Origin: Cohnella panacarvi Gsoil 349
Lineage (GTDB): Bacteria; Bacillota; Bacilli; Paenibacillales; Paenibacillaceae
Direction of reading: 5' to 3'
DNA length: 64,000 nt
Assembly: GCF_000515335.1 (NCBI RefSeq)
Contig: NZ_KI911563.1
Coordinates: 4,663,233-4,727,232 of the forward strand
This document shows positions 27,674 to 37,170 of this stretch, in pieces. The notes under the pieces were generated by a model. It was not told the origin of the DNA. It worked only from the letters and a program-made list of their open reading frames with translations, and searched no databases. How positions within the stretch are numbered: the first letter of the stretch is position 1; every line of letters begins with the position of its first letter. The position numbers and the translations under genes are program-made.

Positions 27674-30600
27674 TTCGCTCAAAAAACTGCTCGTTATCGG
27701 CTCCGGTCCTATCGTCATCGGGCAAGCGGCGGAATTCGACTATGCCGGCACGCAAGCTTGCCAAGCGCTTAAAGAAGAAGGCTTCGAAGTCGTCCTGATC
27801 AACAGCAATCCGGCGACGATCATGACCGATACTAACATCGCCGACAAAGTATACATCGAACCGATTAACCTCGAATTCGTATCCCAGATCATTCGCCAAG
27901 AGCGCCCGGACGGCCTTCTGCCGACACTCGGCGGCCAAACCGGCCTTAACATGGCGGTAGAGCTGGCGAAAGCCGGCGTCCTCGAGAAAGAAGGCGTGAA
28001 GCTGCTCGGAACGCAGTTGACCGCGATCGAACGCGCGGAAGACCGCGACCTGTTCCGCGCGCTGATGCGCGAGCTTGACCAACCGGTCCCCGAGAGCGAT
28101 ATCGTAACGACGGTACAAGCCGCGGTAGATTTCGCGAACACGATCGGCTATCCGGTCATCGTGCGCCCGGCATACACGCTCGGCGGTACGGGCGGCGGCA
28201 TCGCGAGCAGCGAGGAAGAGCTTCGCGAAATCGTCGACAGCGGCATCCGTTACAGCCCGATCGGCCAATGCTTGATCGAGAAGTCGATCGCCGGCATGAA
28301 GGAAGTCGAATACGAAGTCATGCGCGACGCGAACGACAACTGTATCGTCGTCTGCAACATGGAGAACTTCGACCCTGTAGGCGTCCATACGGGCGACAGC
28401 ATCGTCGTGGCTCCTAGCCAGACGCTGTCCGACCGCGAATACCAAATGCTTCGCTCTGCGTCGCTTAAGATTATCCGCGCGCTGAACATCGAAGGCGGCT
28501 GTAACGTACAGTTCGCGCTCGACCCGCAAAGCTATCAGTACTACGTTATCGAAGTTAACCCGCGCGTCAGCCGCTCCTCGGCTCTGGCGTCCAAAGCGAC
28601 AGGCTATCCGATCGCGAAGATGGCTGCCAAGATCGCAATCGGCTATACGCTCGACGAGATCGTCAACCCGGTAACGGGACAAACCTATGCATGCTTCGAG
28701 CCTACGCTGGACTACATCGTTACGAAAATCCCGCGTTGGCCGTTCGATAAGTTTACTTCGGCTAACCGTAAGCTCGGCACGCAAATGAAAGCGACCGGCG
28801 AGGTTATGGCGATCGGCCGCACTTTCGAAGAGTCGATCCAAAAAGCGGTACGCTCGCTCGAAATCGGCGTACACCGCATCTTCCTTAAAGGCGCGAACGA
28901 GATCGACGACGAGACGCTGAAAGCCCGCCTGGTCAAAGCGGACGACGAGCGCATCTTCCTCGTCGCGGAAGCTTTTCGCCGCGGGTGGGCGTTGCAACAG
29001 ATCCAAGATCTGTCCAACATCGACTGGTGGTTCCTCGATAAGATCGAGCGCATCGTTCAGTTCGAGGACGTTATCCGCCGCGAGCCCGGGCTCACGAAAG
29101 AAACGCTGCACCTGGCTAAGCGCAACGGCTTTACGGACCGCGCGATCGCCGAGCTTCGCCGCGAAGGCCATCCGGGCGGCGCGCATACGCAAGAGTCGGA
29201 AGTACGCGAATACCGCAAAGCGCAAGGCTTGACGCCGGTTTATAAAATGGTCGACACGTGCGCGGCGGAATTCGAAGCGACGACGCCATACTACTATTCG
29301 ACCTACGAGACGGAGAACGAAGTTCTTCCGAGCAGCAAAGAGAAAATTATCGTGCTCGGCTCCGGTCCGATCCGGATCGGCCAAGGCATCGAGTTCGACT
29401 ACTCGACGGTTCATGCCGTATGGGCGATCCGCAACGCAGGTTACGAGGCCGTTATTATCAATAACAACCCGGAGACGGTGTCGACGGACTTCTCGACTTC
29501 CGATCGCCTCTATTTCGAGCCGCTCTTCTTCGAAGACGTCATGAACGTCGTCGAGCAAGAGAAGCCGCTGGGCGTTATCGTGCAATTCGGCGGACAGACG
29601 GCGATCAACCTGGCTGCTCCGCTCGCGAAAGCAGGCGTACGCATCCTCGGCACGACGCTGGAATCCATCGACGAAGCGGAAGACCGCAAGAAGTTCGAAG
29701 CGCTGCTGCGCAAGCTGAATATCCCGCAGCCGAAAGGCACGACGGTCACTTCCGTCGACGAAGCGGTAGACGCGGCTCAAGCGCTCGGTTATCCGGTGCT
29801 CGTCCGTCCTTCGTACGTCCTCGGCGGCCGCGCGATGGAAATCGTCTACTCCGACGAAGAGCTGCTCGCTTACATGAAAGTCGCGGTTAAGATCAATCCG
29901 GAGCATCCGGTCCTGATCGACCGTTACATGCTGGGCAAAGAAATCGAAGTCGACGCGATCTGCGACGGCGAGACGGTCGTCATCCCGGGCATCATGGAAC
30001 ACGTCGAACGCGCGGGCGTTCACTCCGGCGACTCGATCGCGGTATATCCTCCGCAATCGCTGACGGACGAAGTGAAACAGCAAGCGATCGATATTACGAT
30101 CAAGATCGCCAAAGAGCTGAAGACGATCGGCCTCGTGAACATCCAGTTCGTCGTATGGCAGGAGCAAGTGTACGTCATCGAGGTTAACCCTCGCTCTTCC
30201 CGTACGGTGCCGTTCCTGTCCAAGGTTACGCGCATCCCGATGGCGAATCTGGCTACGCAGGCGATCCTCGGCAACAAGCTGAAGGATCTCGGCTACCAAG
30301 ACGGCCTGTGGCCGGAAGACGAATTCGTCTCGGTCAAAGTGCCGGTGTTCTCCTTCGCGAAGCTGCGCCGCGTAGACCCTACGCTGACGCCAGAGATGAA
30401 ATCGACTGGCGAAGTGATGGGACGCGACCGCCATTATGCGAAAGCTCTATACAAAGGTCTCATCGGTTCCGGCATGAAAATCCCGCAATCCGGCGCGATC
30501 ATCGCGACGGTAGCCGATAAGGACAAAGCCGAAGCGATCGAGATTCTGAAAGGCTTCTACAATCTCGGCTACAAGCTGATCGCCACGGGCGGCACCGCCG

Positions 30601-30878
30601 ACGCGATCGAAGCGGCGGGCTTGAAGGTTCGCCGCGTCGCCAAGCTGTCCGAGGGCGAGCCGAACATCGTCGATCTGATCCGCACGGGTCAAGCGCAGTT
30701 CGTCGTCAACACGCTGACCAAAGGCAAGACGCCTGAGCGCGACGGCTTCCGCATTCGCCGCGAAGCGGTCGAGAACGGCGTCGTCTGCCTCACGTCGCTC
30801 GATACGGTCAGCGCCCTGCTCCACATGCTGCAAGCGCTCCGCTTCTCGAGCGAAGCCATGCCGGCGTTCCAAGCTTAA
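27660..30878 (+). CDS. carB: Carbamoyl-phosphate synthase large subunit (CarB)
   Basis: Makes carbamoyl phosphate from bicarbonate, ammonia and two ATP. The 1072-residue length is normal. Two homologous ATP-grasp halves are seen: [20 protein letters not shown] near residue 12 and [20 protein letters not shown] near residue 564, each followed by its ATP-grasp domain, for example [20 protein letters not shown] and [20 protein letters not shown]. The C-terminal MGS-like allosteric domain (about 935-1060, [14 protein letters not shown]) binds UMP/PRPP effectors in relatives. ATG 27660 lies after GAGAGGAGAG, inside carA. Confidence 0.97.
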   Translation: MPKNNSLKKLLVIGSGPIVIGQAAEFDYAGTQACQALKEEGFEVVLINSNPATIMTDTNIADKVYIEPINLEFVSQIIRQERPDGLLPTLGGQTGLNMAVELAKAGVLEKEGVKLLGTQLTAIERAEDRDLFRALMRELDQPVPESDIVTTVQAAVDFANTIGYPVIVRPAYTLGGTGGGIASSEEELREIVDSGIRYSPIGQCLIEKSIAGMKEVEYEVMRDANDNCIVVCNMENFDPVGVHTGDSIVVAPSQTLSDREYQMLRSASLKIIRALNIEGGCNVQFALDPQSYQYYVIEVNPRVSRSSALASKATGYPIAKMAAKIAIGYTLDEIVNPVTGQTYACFEPTLDYIVTKIPRWPFDKFTSANRKLGTQMKATGEVMAIGRTFEESIQKAVRSLEIGVHRIFLKGANEIDDETLKARLVKADDERIFLVAEAFRRGWALQQIQDLSNIDWWFLDKIERIVQFEDVIRREPGLTKETLHLAKRNGFTDRAIAELRREGHPGGAHTQESEVREYRKAQGLTPVYKMVDTCAAEFEATTPYYYSTYETENEVLPSSKEKIIVLGSGPIRIGQGIEFDYSTVHAVWAIRNAGYEAVIINNNPETVSTDFSTSDRLYFEPLFFEDVMNVVEQEKPLGVIVQFGGQTAINLAAPLAKAGVRILGTTLESIDEAEDRKKFEALLRKLNIPQPKGTTVTSVDEAVDAAQALGYPVLVRPSYVLGGRAMEIVYSDEELLAYMKVAVKINPEHPVLIDRYMLGKEIEVDAICDGETVVIPGIMEHVERAGVHSGDSIAVYPPQSLTDEVKQQAIDITIKIAKELKTIGLVNIQFVVWQEQVYVIEVNPRSSRTVPFLSKVTRIPMANLATQAILGNKLKDLGYQDGLWPEDEFVSVKVPVFSFAKLRRVDPTLTPEMKSTGEVMGRDRHYAKALYKGLIGSGMKIPQSGAIIATVADKDKAEAIEILKGFYNLGYKLIATGGTADAIEAAGLKVRRVAKLSEGEPNIVDLIRTGQAQFVVNTLTKGKTPERDGFRIRREAVENGVVCLTSLDTVSALLHMLQALRFSSEAMPAFQA

Positions 30879-30888
30879 TGAAGTTAAT

Positions 30889-30925
30889 GCCCGATCATGC
30901 CGCTAACGCTGCGGCAGGATCGGGC
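30889..30925 (+). terminator. Strong hairpin after carB without a T tract
   Basis: GCCCGATCATGCCGC pairs with GCGGCAGGATCGGGC (one bulge) around a 7-nt loop. It is followed by TAAACTTTG, not a T run, so it may act as an mRNA-stabilising or pausing hairpin within the pyr transcript, not as a full terminator. Confidence 0.5.
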
Positions 30926-30938
30926 TAAACTTTGCCGT

Positions 30939-31122
30939 AATAACAGCAAATGGACAGTTATTTCTCCTGACTTTCCCAGTCGAAGTGGAATAAAAGCAAA
31001 TCGACAGTTATTTTCCTTGAAAATCGCCGATGCGCGTATAGTTCAGATAAATAACTGCAAATTCTTGTTATTATCTTCGAATCGGGGTTAAGCAGGCCAA
31101 ATAAATGCAAATGGTTGTTATT
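30939..31122 (+). repeat. Array of four palindrome-ended units before pyrF
   Basis: Four units of 23-24 bp with the pattern AATAAM-N-GCAAAT-N5/6-GTTATT begin at 30939, 30989, 31050 and 31100, about 50-60 bp apart. The unit ends AATAAC/GTTATT are inverted repeats. Two units (1 and 2) share the inner GACAGTTATTT. They occupy the 282-bp carB-pyrF gap, the only large gap in the pyr operon. Confidence 0.7.
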
Positions 31123-31160
31123 GATATTAAATTGACGAGGAATGAAGGGAGCCCGGTTGA

Positions 31161-31898
31161 ATGGCACTTACTGAGCAACAAGCGGCCGCGAAAGTGATGG
31201 TCGCGCTGGACAAGCCGGACGCGGAAGCGGCGCTTAGGCTCGCCGCGCAGCTGGAAGGCGCGGGCTGCTGGATGAAGGTCGGCATGGAGCTGTTCTACGC
31301 GGCCGGACCCGCGGTCGTCCGCGAGCTTAAAGCCCGGGGCTTCAAGGTGTTCCTCGACCTGAAAATGCACGACATCCCGAACACGGTACGCGGCGGAGCG
31401 CGCAGCATTACGCGCATGGGCGTTGACTTGTTCAACGTCCACGGCGCCGGCGGCGTCGCAATGATGGCCGCGGCTGCTGAGGGTGTGCGTGATGCGGTCG
31501 AAGCAGGTGACTCTGAAGCCTCGCCGATCGTCATCGCCGTCACGCAACTGACGAGCACGAGCCAAACGACGCTGAACGAAGAGATCGGCATCGCGGGTAC
31601 CGTCGAGGACGCGGTCGTGCGCTACGCGAAACTCGCGAAGCAAGCGGGCTTGCAAGGCGTCGTTGCTTCCCCGCTAGAAGTCGCGGCGATCAAAGGCGCT
31701 TGCGGCGAGTCGTTCATCACGGTCACGCCGGGCATTCGCCCCCGCGGAGCGGACGTCGGTGACCAGTCGCGCATTACGACGCCGTACGATGCCGTCATCG
31801 GCGGAACCGACTATCTCGTTATCGGAAGACCGATCACGGCAGCAACAGATCCTGCCGCGGCACTGAACCTTATATTAGAGGAGATGACCCAAGCATGA
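31161..31898 (+). CDS. pyrF: Orotidine 5'-phosphate decarboxylase (PyrF)
   Basis: Last enzyme of UMP synthesis; decarboxylates OMP (245 aa, a TIM barrel). The catalytic motif is FLDLKMHDIPNTV, with Asp-x-Lys-x-x-Asp; VMVALDKPD opens the first strand, and VTPGIRPRG and YLVIGRPITAATDP form the phosphate site. ATG 31161 follows GGGAG. It overlaps pyrE by 4 bp (ATGA), so the two are translated together. Confidence 0.96.
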   Translation: MALTEQQAAAKVMVALDKPDAEAALRLAAQLEGAGCWMKVGMELFYAAGPAVVRELKARGFKVFLDLKMHDIPNTVRGGARSITRMGVDLFNVHGAGGVAMMAAAAEGVRDAVEAGDSEASPIVIAVTQLTSTSQTTLNEEIGIAGTVEDAVVRYAKLAKQAGLQGVVASPLEVAAIKGACGESFITVTPGIRPRGADVGDQSRITTPYDAVIGGTDYLVIGRPITAATDPAAALNLILEEMTQA

Positions 31899-32542
31899 GC
31901 GAAGTGACACTTGAGCAATTACCGTCCGTCATTGCGGGCAACCTGCTGGAGATCGGAGCGGTAACGCTGCGTCCGGACGATCCGTTCACCTGGACTTCCG
32001 GCATCATCTCGCCGATCTACTGCGACAACCGGCTGACGATGGGTTATCCGGCCATTCGCGACCGCATCGCCGAAGGCTTCGCGACGCTGATCCGCGAGCA
32101 TCATCCGGACGCGGAGATCATCGCCGGCACGGCGACGGCGGGCATTCCGCACGCCGCATGGATCGCGCAGAAGCTTAACCTGCCGATGGCGTACATCCGC
32201 GATAAGGCGAAAGGGCACGGCAAGCAGAACATGATCGAAGGCCGCATCGCCCCCGGCCAGAAAGTCGTCGTCATCGAGGATTTGATCTCGACGGGCGGCA
32301 GCTCGCTCAAAGCCGCGTTAGCAGTGCGCGACGTGGGCGCGGAAGCGCTCGGCGTGCTCGCGATCTTCACCTACCAGTTCGCGCAGGCGGAGCAAGCGTT
32401 CGCCGAGGCGGGCATTCCGCTCCGCACGCTGTCCAACTACAGCGCGCTCGTCGAAGAAGCCCGCAAGCAAGGCACGATCACGGACGCTCAAGTGTCGCTC
32501 CTGCAATCGTGGAGAGAAAGCCCGCAAACGTTCGGTAAATAA
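31895..32542 (+). CDS. pyrE: Orotate phosphoribosyltransferase (PyrE)
   Basis: Converts orotate and PRPP to OMP, the substrate of PyrF (215 aa). The PRPP loop is VVVIEDLISTGGSSLKAA; the N-terminal TSGIISPIYCDNR and MAYIRDKAKGHGKQN loop are family features. It starts within the last codon of pyrF and ends the operon at a hairpin 22 bp downstream. pyrK and pyrD, which make orotate, are not in this operon. Confidence 0.96.
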   Translation: MSEVTLEQLPSVIAGNLLEIGAVTLRPDDPFTWTSGIISPIYCDNRLTMGYPAIRDRIAEGFATLIREHHPDAEIIAGTATAGIPHAAWIAQKLNLPMAYIRDKAKGHGKQNMIEGRIAPGQKVVVIEDLISTGGSSLKAALAVRDVGAEALGVLAIFTYQFAQAEQAFAEAGIPLRTLSNYSALVEEARKQGTITDAQVSLLQSWRESPQTFGK

Positions 32543-32563
32543 TCGTCTATCCGCATCAACGAC

Positions 32564-32597
32564 GAAGAGCCCTGCCTTTTCCAAGGTAGGGCTCTTC
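32564..32597 (+). terminator. Hairpin ending the pyr operon
   Basis: GAAGAGCCCTGCCTT pairs with AAGGTAGGGCTCTTC. The stem is long and stable but followed by GCCTATATTA, not a clear T run. Confidence 0.65.
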
Positions 32598-32710
32598 GCC
32601 TATATTATCGCGCAATAGCACTATATATTGATGACTTTCGTCATGATGCAACAAGATACAACAATGTGCTATATTGGATAAAAGAGGAAGAGTCGGGAAG
32701 GGGAGCTCTC

Positions 32711-33490
32711 ATGATCGATATTCATACGCATATTTTGCCGGGATTAGATGATGGTGCCGACAGCATGACGACCGCTCTTGCTATGGCGCGGGCAGCCGCG
32801 GCAGAAGGAATAACCGATATAATCGCTACGCCGCACCACGAGAACGGAAGCTACAGGAATCCGGCATCGGACATTCAGCTCGCGATATGGAATTTTCAAA
32901 GCGAGTTACGTACCGAAGGCATCCCCATTACGCTGCATGCCGGGCAAGAAATCCGGGTTAACGACGATCTCCTTGGGGCATGGGACAGGCGAGAGCTGCT
33001 TACGCTTGCGGGCTCGTCCTACATGCTGATCGAGATGCCCGGACACGAGATGCCGGCGAAGATGAGAGAAGTCGTCCGCGGATTGGCGGACCTCGGCATT
33101 CGCCCAGTCATCGCTCATCCCGAACGCAACCGATCGATTCGCGAACATCCGAGATTGCTGTCCGAGCTCGTCTTTCTAGGCGCGATCGCGCAAGTGACGA
33201 CGCATTCCCTGCTCGGGGATTTCGGAGATCGGATCAAGAAGACCGCATGGTCGCTATGCCGCGCGGGATTAATCCATATCGTATCCTCGGACGCGCACCA
33301 TGTGGAACGCAGGGCGTTCAGTTTATCGCAAGCCTACCAAGCGATATCGGATGAATTGGGACCGGGTTGGACCGAATATTATCAGAATAATGCGGCATCT
33401 TTGCTCGCGAACGAGACCATGCAGACGAATCCGACGATCGTCAAGGAATCCAATCTGATCGATAAGATTACGAGAATGTTCCGTCATTAA
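32711..33490 (+). CDS. ywqE: PHP-type tyrosine-protein phosphatase (YwqE/CpsB family)
   Basis: Manganese-dependent phosphotyrosine phosphatase of the PHP fold (259 aa) that reverses BY-kinase phosphorylation in capsule or exopolysaccharide control. Metal-binding motifs: MIDIHTHILPGLDDG, IATPHHENG, LHAGQEIRV, VIAHPERNRSI and IVSSDAHHVERR. ATG 32711 follows GGGGAG; the open frame to 32666 lacks a site. In other Firmicutes it neighbours the kinase and UDP-glucose dehydrogenase; here the ugd-like gene follows but is broken, and no kinase is nearby. Confidence 0.9.
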   Translation: MIDIHTHILPGLDDGADSMTTALAMARAAAAEGITDIIATPHHENGSYRNPASDIQLAIWNFQSELRTEGIPITLHAGQEIRVNDDLLGAWDRRELLTLAGSSYMLIEMPGHEMPAKMREVVRGLADLGIRPVIAHPERNRSIREHPRLLSELVFLGAIAQVTTHSLLGDFGDRIKKTAWSLCRAGLIHIVSSDAHHVERRAFSLSQAYQAISDELGPGWTEYYQNNAASLLANETMQTNPTIVKESNLIDKITRMFRH

Positions 33491-33503
33491 CGCGAACTCC
33501 GCC

Positions 33504-33528
33504 AACCGATCCTCGGATCGGTTTTTTT
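33504..33528 (+). terminator. Rho-independent terminator after ywqE
   Basis: AACCGATCC pairs with GGATCGGTT around a 2-nt loop, followed by a run of T. Confidence 0.85.
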
Positions 33529-33615
33529 CGTGCGGCAGGATATCGGTTTCCCATTGAAGAAGACAATGTATAGACCAACGCCATACAACTTAGTTGCAGA
33601 TAAGGATGGGACGCT

Positions 33616-34590
33616 ATGAACATCGCAGTAGCAGGTACCGGATATGTCGGACTAGCGACGGCTGTATGTCTTGCGGAACAAGGGCATTCGGTTGTTTGCG
33701 TTGACGTCGACAAGGGTAAAATCGATCTTCTTCAGCAAGGCAAATGCTTGATCTACGAGGCCGATCTCGAACCGATGATGCATCGCACCCCGATCGGCTC
33801 GTCTACACGACGGACGGTTCAAGCGCTTATCAGGAAGCCGAGGTCATTATGATCTGCGTCGGCACGCCCGAGGCGGTCAAGGATACGCTATATGCTTCGC
33901 GCATCGTCATCGGCGCGGAGGACGATTTCGGCGTCGAGATCATGAGGCGATTGTACGGGAAATACGAGTGCCCGTTCGTCATCACGGACCGCCGTAGCGC
34001 GGAGATGACCAAGTATGCCGCGAATGATTTTCTAGCATTGAAAATATCGTATATGAACGAGATCGCGAATTTGTGCGAAATCGTTGGCGCCAACGTCGAG
34101 GACGTCGCCAAAGGGATGGGGTACGACGAGCGGATCGGCGGCCGGTTCCTACGGCGGCTCGTGTTTCCCTAAGGACACAAAGGCTTTGCATTGGCTCGCC
34201 AACTACAACGACTACGAGATTAAGACGATCAAAGCGGCGATCGAAGTGAACGAAGCGCCTGCGCTGGCGAATATCCCGTTCCTTCTCGAAGACGGCGCTA
34301 ACGTTCATGTATGGGACCCGGTGGGCATGGACCATTTGCGGGAGGTTCATGACGGGGAGGTCGTCTATTGCCGGACGATCGAAGAGGCGCTCACGGATGC
34401 GGATGCTTGCTTTATTTTCACGGAGTGGGAGGAAATCAAGAGAATCGACCTGCAGGAATTTCCCCGGTTAATGAAAACCCCGCACGTGTTCGACGGGCGG
34501 AATTGTTACGCGGTCGCCGACGCCAAAGCCGCCGGCATCCTGTACGAGTCGATCGGCAGAAGCGGACGGAAGGAAAGGAGCATGTCTTGA
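33616..34590 (+). pseudogene. ugd: UDP-glucose 6-dehydrogenase, multiply deleted
   Basis: Remnant of a UDP-glucose dehydrogenase (normally about 440 aa; only about 325 codons here in three frames). The intact start NIAVAGTGYVGLATAVCLAEQG is a Rossmann fold. Lesions: a frameshift near 33780-33800 (LEPMM to DRLVYTTDG); an in-frame loss of about 75 residues at 33870, joining GTPE to AVKDTLYASRIVIG and removing the STVPVGT and NPEFLREG blocks; a second frameshift near 34140-34158, just before YGGSCFPKDTKAL with the catalytic Cys; and an in-frame loss of about 40-50 residues near 34250, joining EVNE to APALANIPFLLEDG. Its last codons overlap the epimerase start, so the old operon order is kept. 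Assembly errors are a possible alternative but unlikely for four separate deletions. Confidence 0.85.
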
Positions 34591-35582
34591 TGAAAACCGT
34601 TCTGGTGACGGGCGGCGCCGGGTTTATTGGCTCCCATCTGTGCGAGGCGTTGCTGCTGGCAGGTCATACGGTCGTCAATCTCGATAGTTATAACGACTAT
34701 TACGATCCGGCGATTAAGCGGGCGAACGTAGATGAGACGCGCGCTATGATGAAACGAAGTCAAACGCCGGACGTCCGTTATACGGTAGCCGAAGGCGATA
34801 TCCGGAATCGCGAAATGCTAGGCGAACTCTTCGCGCGGCATTCCTTCGATGCGGTCGTGCATCTTGCCGCTTACGCGGGAGTCAGGCCGTCTATCGAACA
34901 ACCGGTCTTGTACGCGGACGTGAACATTAACGGTACGGTCAACCTGCTCGTGACATGCCGGCAATACGGAGTGCAAAGTTTCTTGTTCGCTTCTTCCTCG
35001 TCCGTCTACGGCAATAACGAGAAGGTTCCTTTCTCCGAAAGCGACATTGTGGATTATCCGATCTCACCTTACGCCGCGACGAAGAAAGCCGGCGAGCTGC
35101 TATGCCACACGTACCATAGCCTTTACGGAATCAACGTGGCATGCTTGCGGTTTTTCACCGTGTTCGGGCCGCGGCAACGTCCCGATCTCGCCATTCATAA
35201 GTTCACGAAGCTGATCTTGGAAGGCAGACCGGTACCTTTCTACGGAGACGGCTCCACGGAGAGGGATTACACGTATATCGAGGATATTATCGACGGCGTT
35301 ACGAAAGCGCTCGATTGGGCGTGCGAGGGCCAAAAGAAATACGATATCTTCAATTTGGGAGAATCGAATACGATCAGACTGGATCGAATGATCCGGGCGA
35401 TCGAGGAAGCGGTGGGGAAGCAGGCGATACTGAATCGGCTGCCGATGCAGCCGGGGGACGTGAAGCGGACGAACGCGGACGTCTCCAAAGCGAAGCGGGA
35501 GCTCGGGTATGCGCCGAGATGGCATTTCGAAGACGGGATCCGCGAGTTCGTCGCTTGGGTGAGAAGCAAAGACGAAAAATAG
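34590..35582 (+). CDS. NAD-dependent nucleotide-sugar epimerase (UDP-glucuronate 4-epimerase-like)
   Basis: Extended short-chain dehydrogenase (330 aa) likely to interconvert UDP-glucuronate and UDP-galacturonate. It has TGGAGFIGSHLCEALL (NAD-binding), LAAYAGVRPSIEQP, the SSSSVYG strand, the catalytic SPYAATKKAGELL (Tyr-x3-Lys) and FTVFGPRQRPDLAI, a pattern typical of the glucuronate epimerase group. ATG 34590 overlaps the stop of the ugd remnant (TGATG) and follows AAAGGAG. The broken ugd would have made its substrate, so either another ugd gene exists or the pathway is idle. Confidence 0.85.
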   Translation: MKTVLVTGGAGFIGSHLCEALLLAGHTVVNLDSYNDYYDPAIKRANVDETRAMMKRSQTPDVRYTVAEGDIRNREMLGELFARHSFDAVVHLAAYAGVRPSIEQPVLYADVNINGTVNLLVTCRQYGVQSFLFASSSSVYGNNEKVPFSESDIVDYPISPYAATKKAGELLCHTYHSLYGINVACLRFFTVFGPRQRPDLAIHKFTKLILEGRPVPFYGDGSTERDYTYIEDIIDGVTKALDWACEGQKKYDIFNLGESNTIRLDRMIRAIEEAVGKQAILNRLPMQPGDVKRTNADVSKAKRELGYAPRWHFEDGIREFVAWVRSKDEK

Positions 35583-35668
35583 CGAAATGTCATAAGTAAA
35601 TATACCCATAATCCGAAAGCTTATGATACTATTAGATCATATGAAGATAGGGTTGGGGGTCTAAAATA

Positions 35669-36073
35669 ATGGACAATGAGCTTCGAGTAGCGCACTGCCC
35701 CAAATGCGGTAAAATCTTTCAATTAAATATGCGAAACATGTGCAACGAATGCTCGGTGGAAGATGATTCCATGCTTCGTCTGATCGAATTGCAATTGCTG
35801 CGAAACCGGCATATGACGAACGAGGAGTTATCGGAAGCTTCCTCCGTCCCGCCGGATCGGATTCGCTCCTTCATCCGTTCGGGAAAGCTGAAGCTTTACG
35901 ATTACCCGAAGCTCGCGGACGAATGCGACCGCTGCCAGAAGCCGATCCGCAGCGGGACGATGTGCCTCGCCTGCAAAACGCAAATCCAAGACGATATCGC
36001 CAACGCCCTTGAACAAGAGAGATTGATGAAAGAACGGATTCGTCAGAACACGTATATGTCCCGAGATCGATAA
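35669..36073 (+). CDS. yvyF: YvyF-like flagellar operon protein with two zinc-knuckle pairs
   Basis: 134-residue protein matching the YvyF family (flagellar operon protein of the comF-flgM region). There are two Cys clusters: CPKCGKIF with CNECS (about 10-30) and CDRCQKPI with CLACK (about 89-108). The middle contains a winged-helix-like MTNEELSEASSVPPDRIRSFIRSGKLKL that could bind nucleic acid or protein. Its usual neighbours (comFA, flgM, flgK) are absent; it stands alone between the epimerase and an ABC transporter, with its own terminator. Identity to YvyF was judged from the pattern. Confidence 0.7.
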   Translation: MDNELRVAHCPKCGKIFQLNMRNMCNECSVEDDSMLRLIELQLLRNRHMTNEELSEASSVPPDRIRSFIRSGKLKLYDYPKLADECDRCQKPIRSGTMCLACKTQIQDDIANALEQERLMKERIRQNTYMSRDR

Positions 36074-36085
36074 CCCCGATCCGAT

Positions 36086-36124
36086 AAGCTGACTCATGCG
36101 CCCGCGCGCAGGGTCGGCTTTTCT
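36086..36124 (+). terminator. Terminator after the yvyF-like gene
   Basis: AAGCTGAC pairs with GTCGGCTT (one G-T pair); the loop holds a further GC-rich palindrome; a short T run follows. Confidence 0.6.
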
Positions 36125-36239
36125 ATTGCTCCGTCTTCAGACCGAGACAACCGGCATCCCGAAGACCGTCGTGCGACATTGACACGTTAAGTTACAATAG
36201 ATGAGGAATCGTTAATTGGAAAATGAAGGAGCGACGCTC

Positions 36240-37169
36240 ATGCCCGTATTAGAAGTGAAAGGCTTGCGCAAAACGTTCGGAGCCGTAACGGCGGTCGCGG
36301 AGATCAGTTTCTCCGTCGAAGCCGGAGAAGTATTCACGATCATCGGTCCGAACGGCGCCGGCAAAACGACGACGTTGGAAATGATCGAAGGCTTGGTGCC
36401 GCCCGATGCGGGTACGATTACCGTAGACGGGCTGACGTGGGAAAAGAACGAAGATGAGATTAAATACAAGATCGGCGTGCAGCCGCAGTCGAGCGCGATG
36501 TTCGATTTGCTGACCATCGAGGAGAATCTCGATCTGTTCGCATCGTTCTACCCCCGCTCCAAGAGCATTGCGGAAGTGCTCGAGATGATTAACTTGACCG
36601 ACCATCGGAGCAAGTACGTCAAGTCGCTCTCGGGAGGACAGCGTCAAAGGCTTGCGATCGGACTGGCGATGATTAGCGATCCGGACGTTATTTTCTTGGA
36701 CGAACCGACGACCGGACTGGACCCTCAAGCCCGCCGCAACATCTGGGACATCGTGCTGAAGCTGAAAGAGCTCGGGAAAACGACGATCCTTACGACGCAT
36801 TATATGGAAGAAGCGGAGAAGCTTAGCGACCGAGTCTGCATCGTAGACCAAGGCCGCATCGTTACGCTGGATACGCCGGCTGCACTCATCGATAGATTGA
36901 CCAAGGAGCGCGAAGTCAGAGTTTCGTTCTTGGACGGCGAATCGGCCGCGGCGGAGGCCGAGAGCGTCGCGGCGCAACTGCCGGGCGTCACGAAGACGGT
37001 TCGGGAAGGCGCGTTCCTGCAACTATGGTCGGTTCAACCGGAAGAGTCCCTCTACGGGCTGTTCGGCTTCACGAAGGAACGGGGCTTCCGCGTCGAGCAA
37101 GTGTCGATTCGCGAGCTAAGCCTTGAAGACGTATTCATTGCCTTTACGGGCAAGGAATGGAGGGATTAG
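36240..37169 (+). CDS. ABC transporter ATP-binding protein (ABC-2/drug export type)
   Basis: ATPase of an export system (309 aa). Walker A GPNGAGKTT, signature LSGGQRQRLAIGLAM, Walker B VIFLDEPTTGLDPQARR and the H-loop TTHYMEE are present. The C-terminal extension (about 220-309) is typical of DrrA/CcmA-like ATPases. ATG 36240 follows AAGGAG. The permease starts 2 bp after the stop, so the two form one exporter; substrate unknown, possibly an antibiotic or lipid. Confidence 0.9.
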   Translation: MPVLEVKGLRKTFGAVTAVAEISFSVEAGEVFTIIGPNGAGKTTTLEMIEGLVPPDAGTITVDGLTWEKNEDEIKYKIGVQPQSSAMFDLLTIEENLDLFASFYPRSKSIAEVLEMINLTDHRSKYVKSLSGGQRQRLAIGLAMISDPDVIFLDEPTTGLDPQARRNIWDIVLKLKELGKTTILTTHYMEEAEKLSDRVCIVDQGRIVTLDTPAALIDRLTKEREVRVSFLDGESAAAEAESVAAQLPGVTKTVREGAFLQLWSVQPEESLYGLFGFTKERGFRVEQVSIRELSLEDVFIAFTGKEWRD

Positions 37170-37170
37170 G

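Noticed and set aside
27570-30434. 954-residue open frame on the minus strand opposite carB
   Set aside because: Shadow frame caused by GC-rich codon use of carB; the composition is Arg/Asp/Val-rich with no recognisable domain, and carB itself is certain.
30939-31122. CRISPR array before pyrF
   Set aside because: Only four diverged units, each palindromic at its ends, unequal spacing and no cas genes in the window.
36179-36198. TTGACA and TACAAT before the ABC-2 ATPase as a promoter
   Set aside because: The spacing between the two hexamers is only 8 bp, too short for sigma-A.
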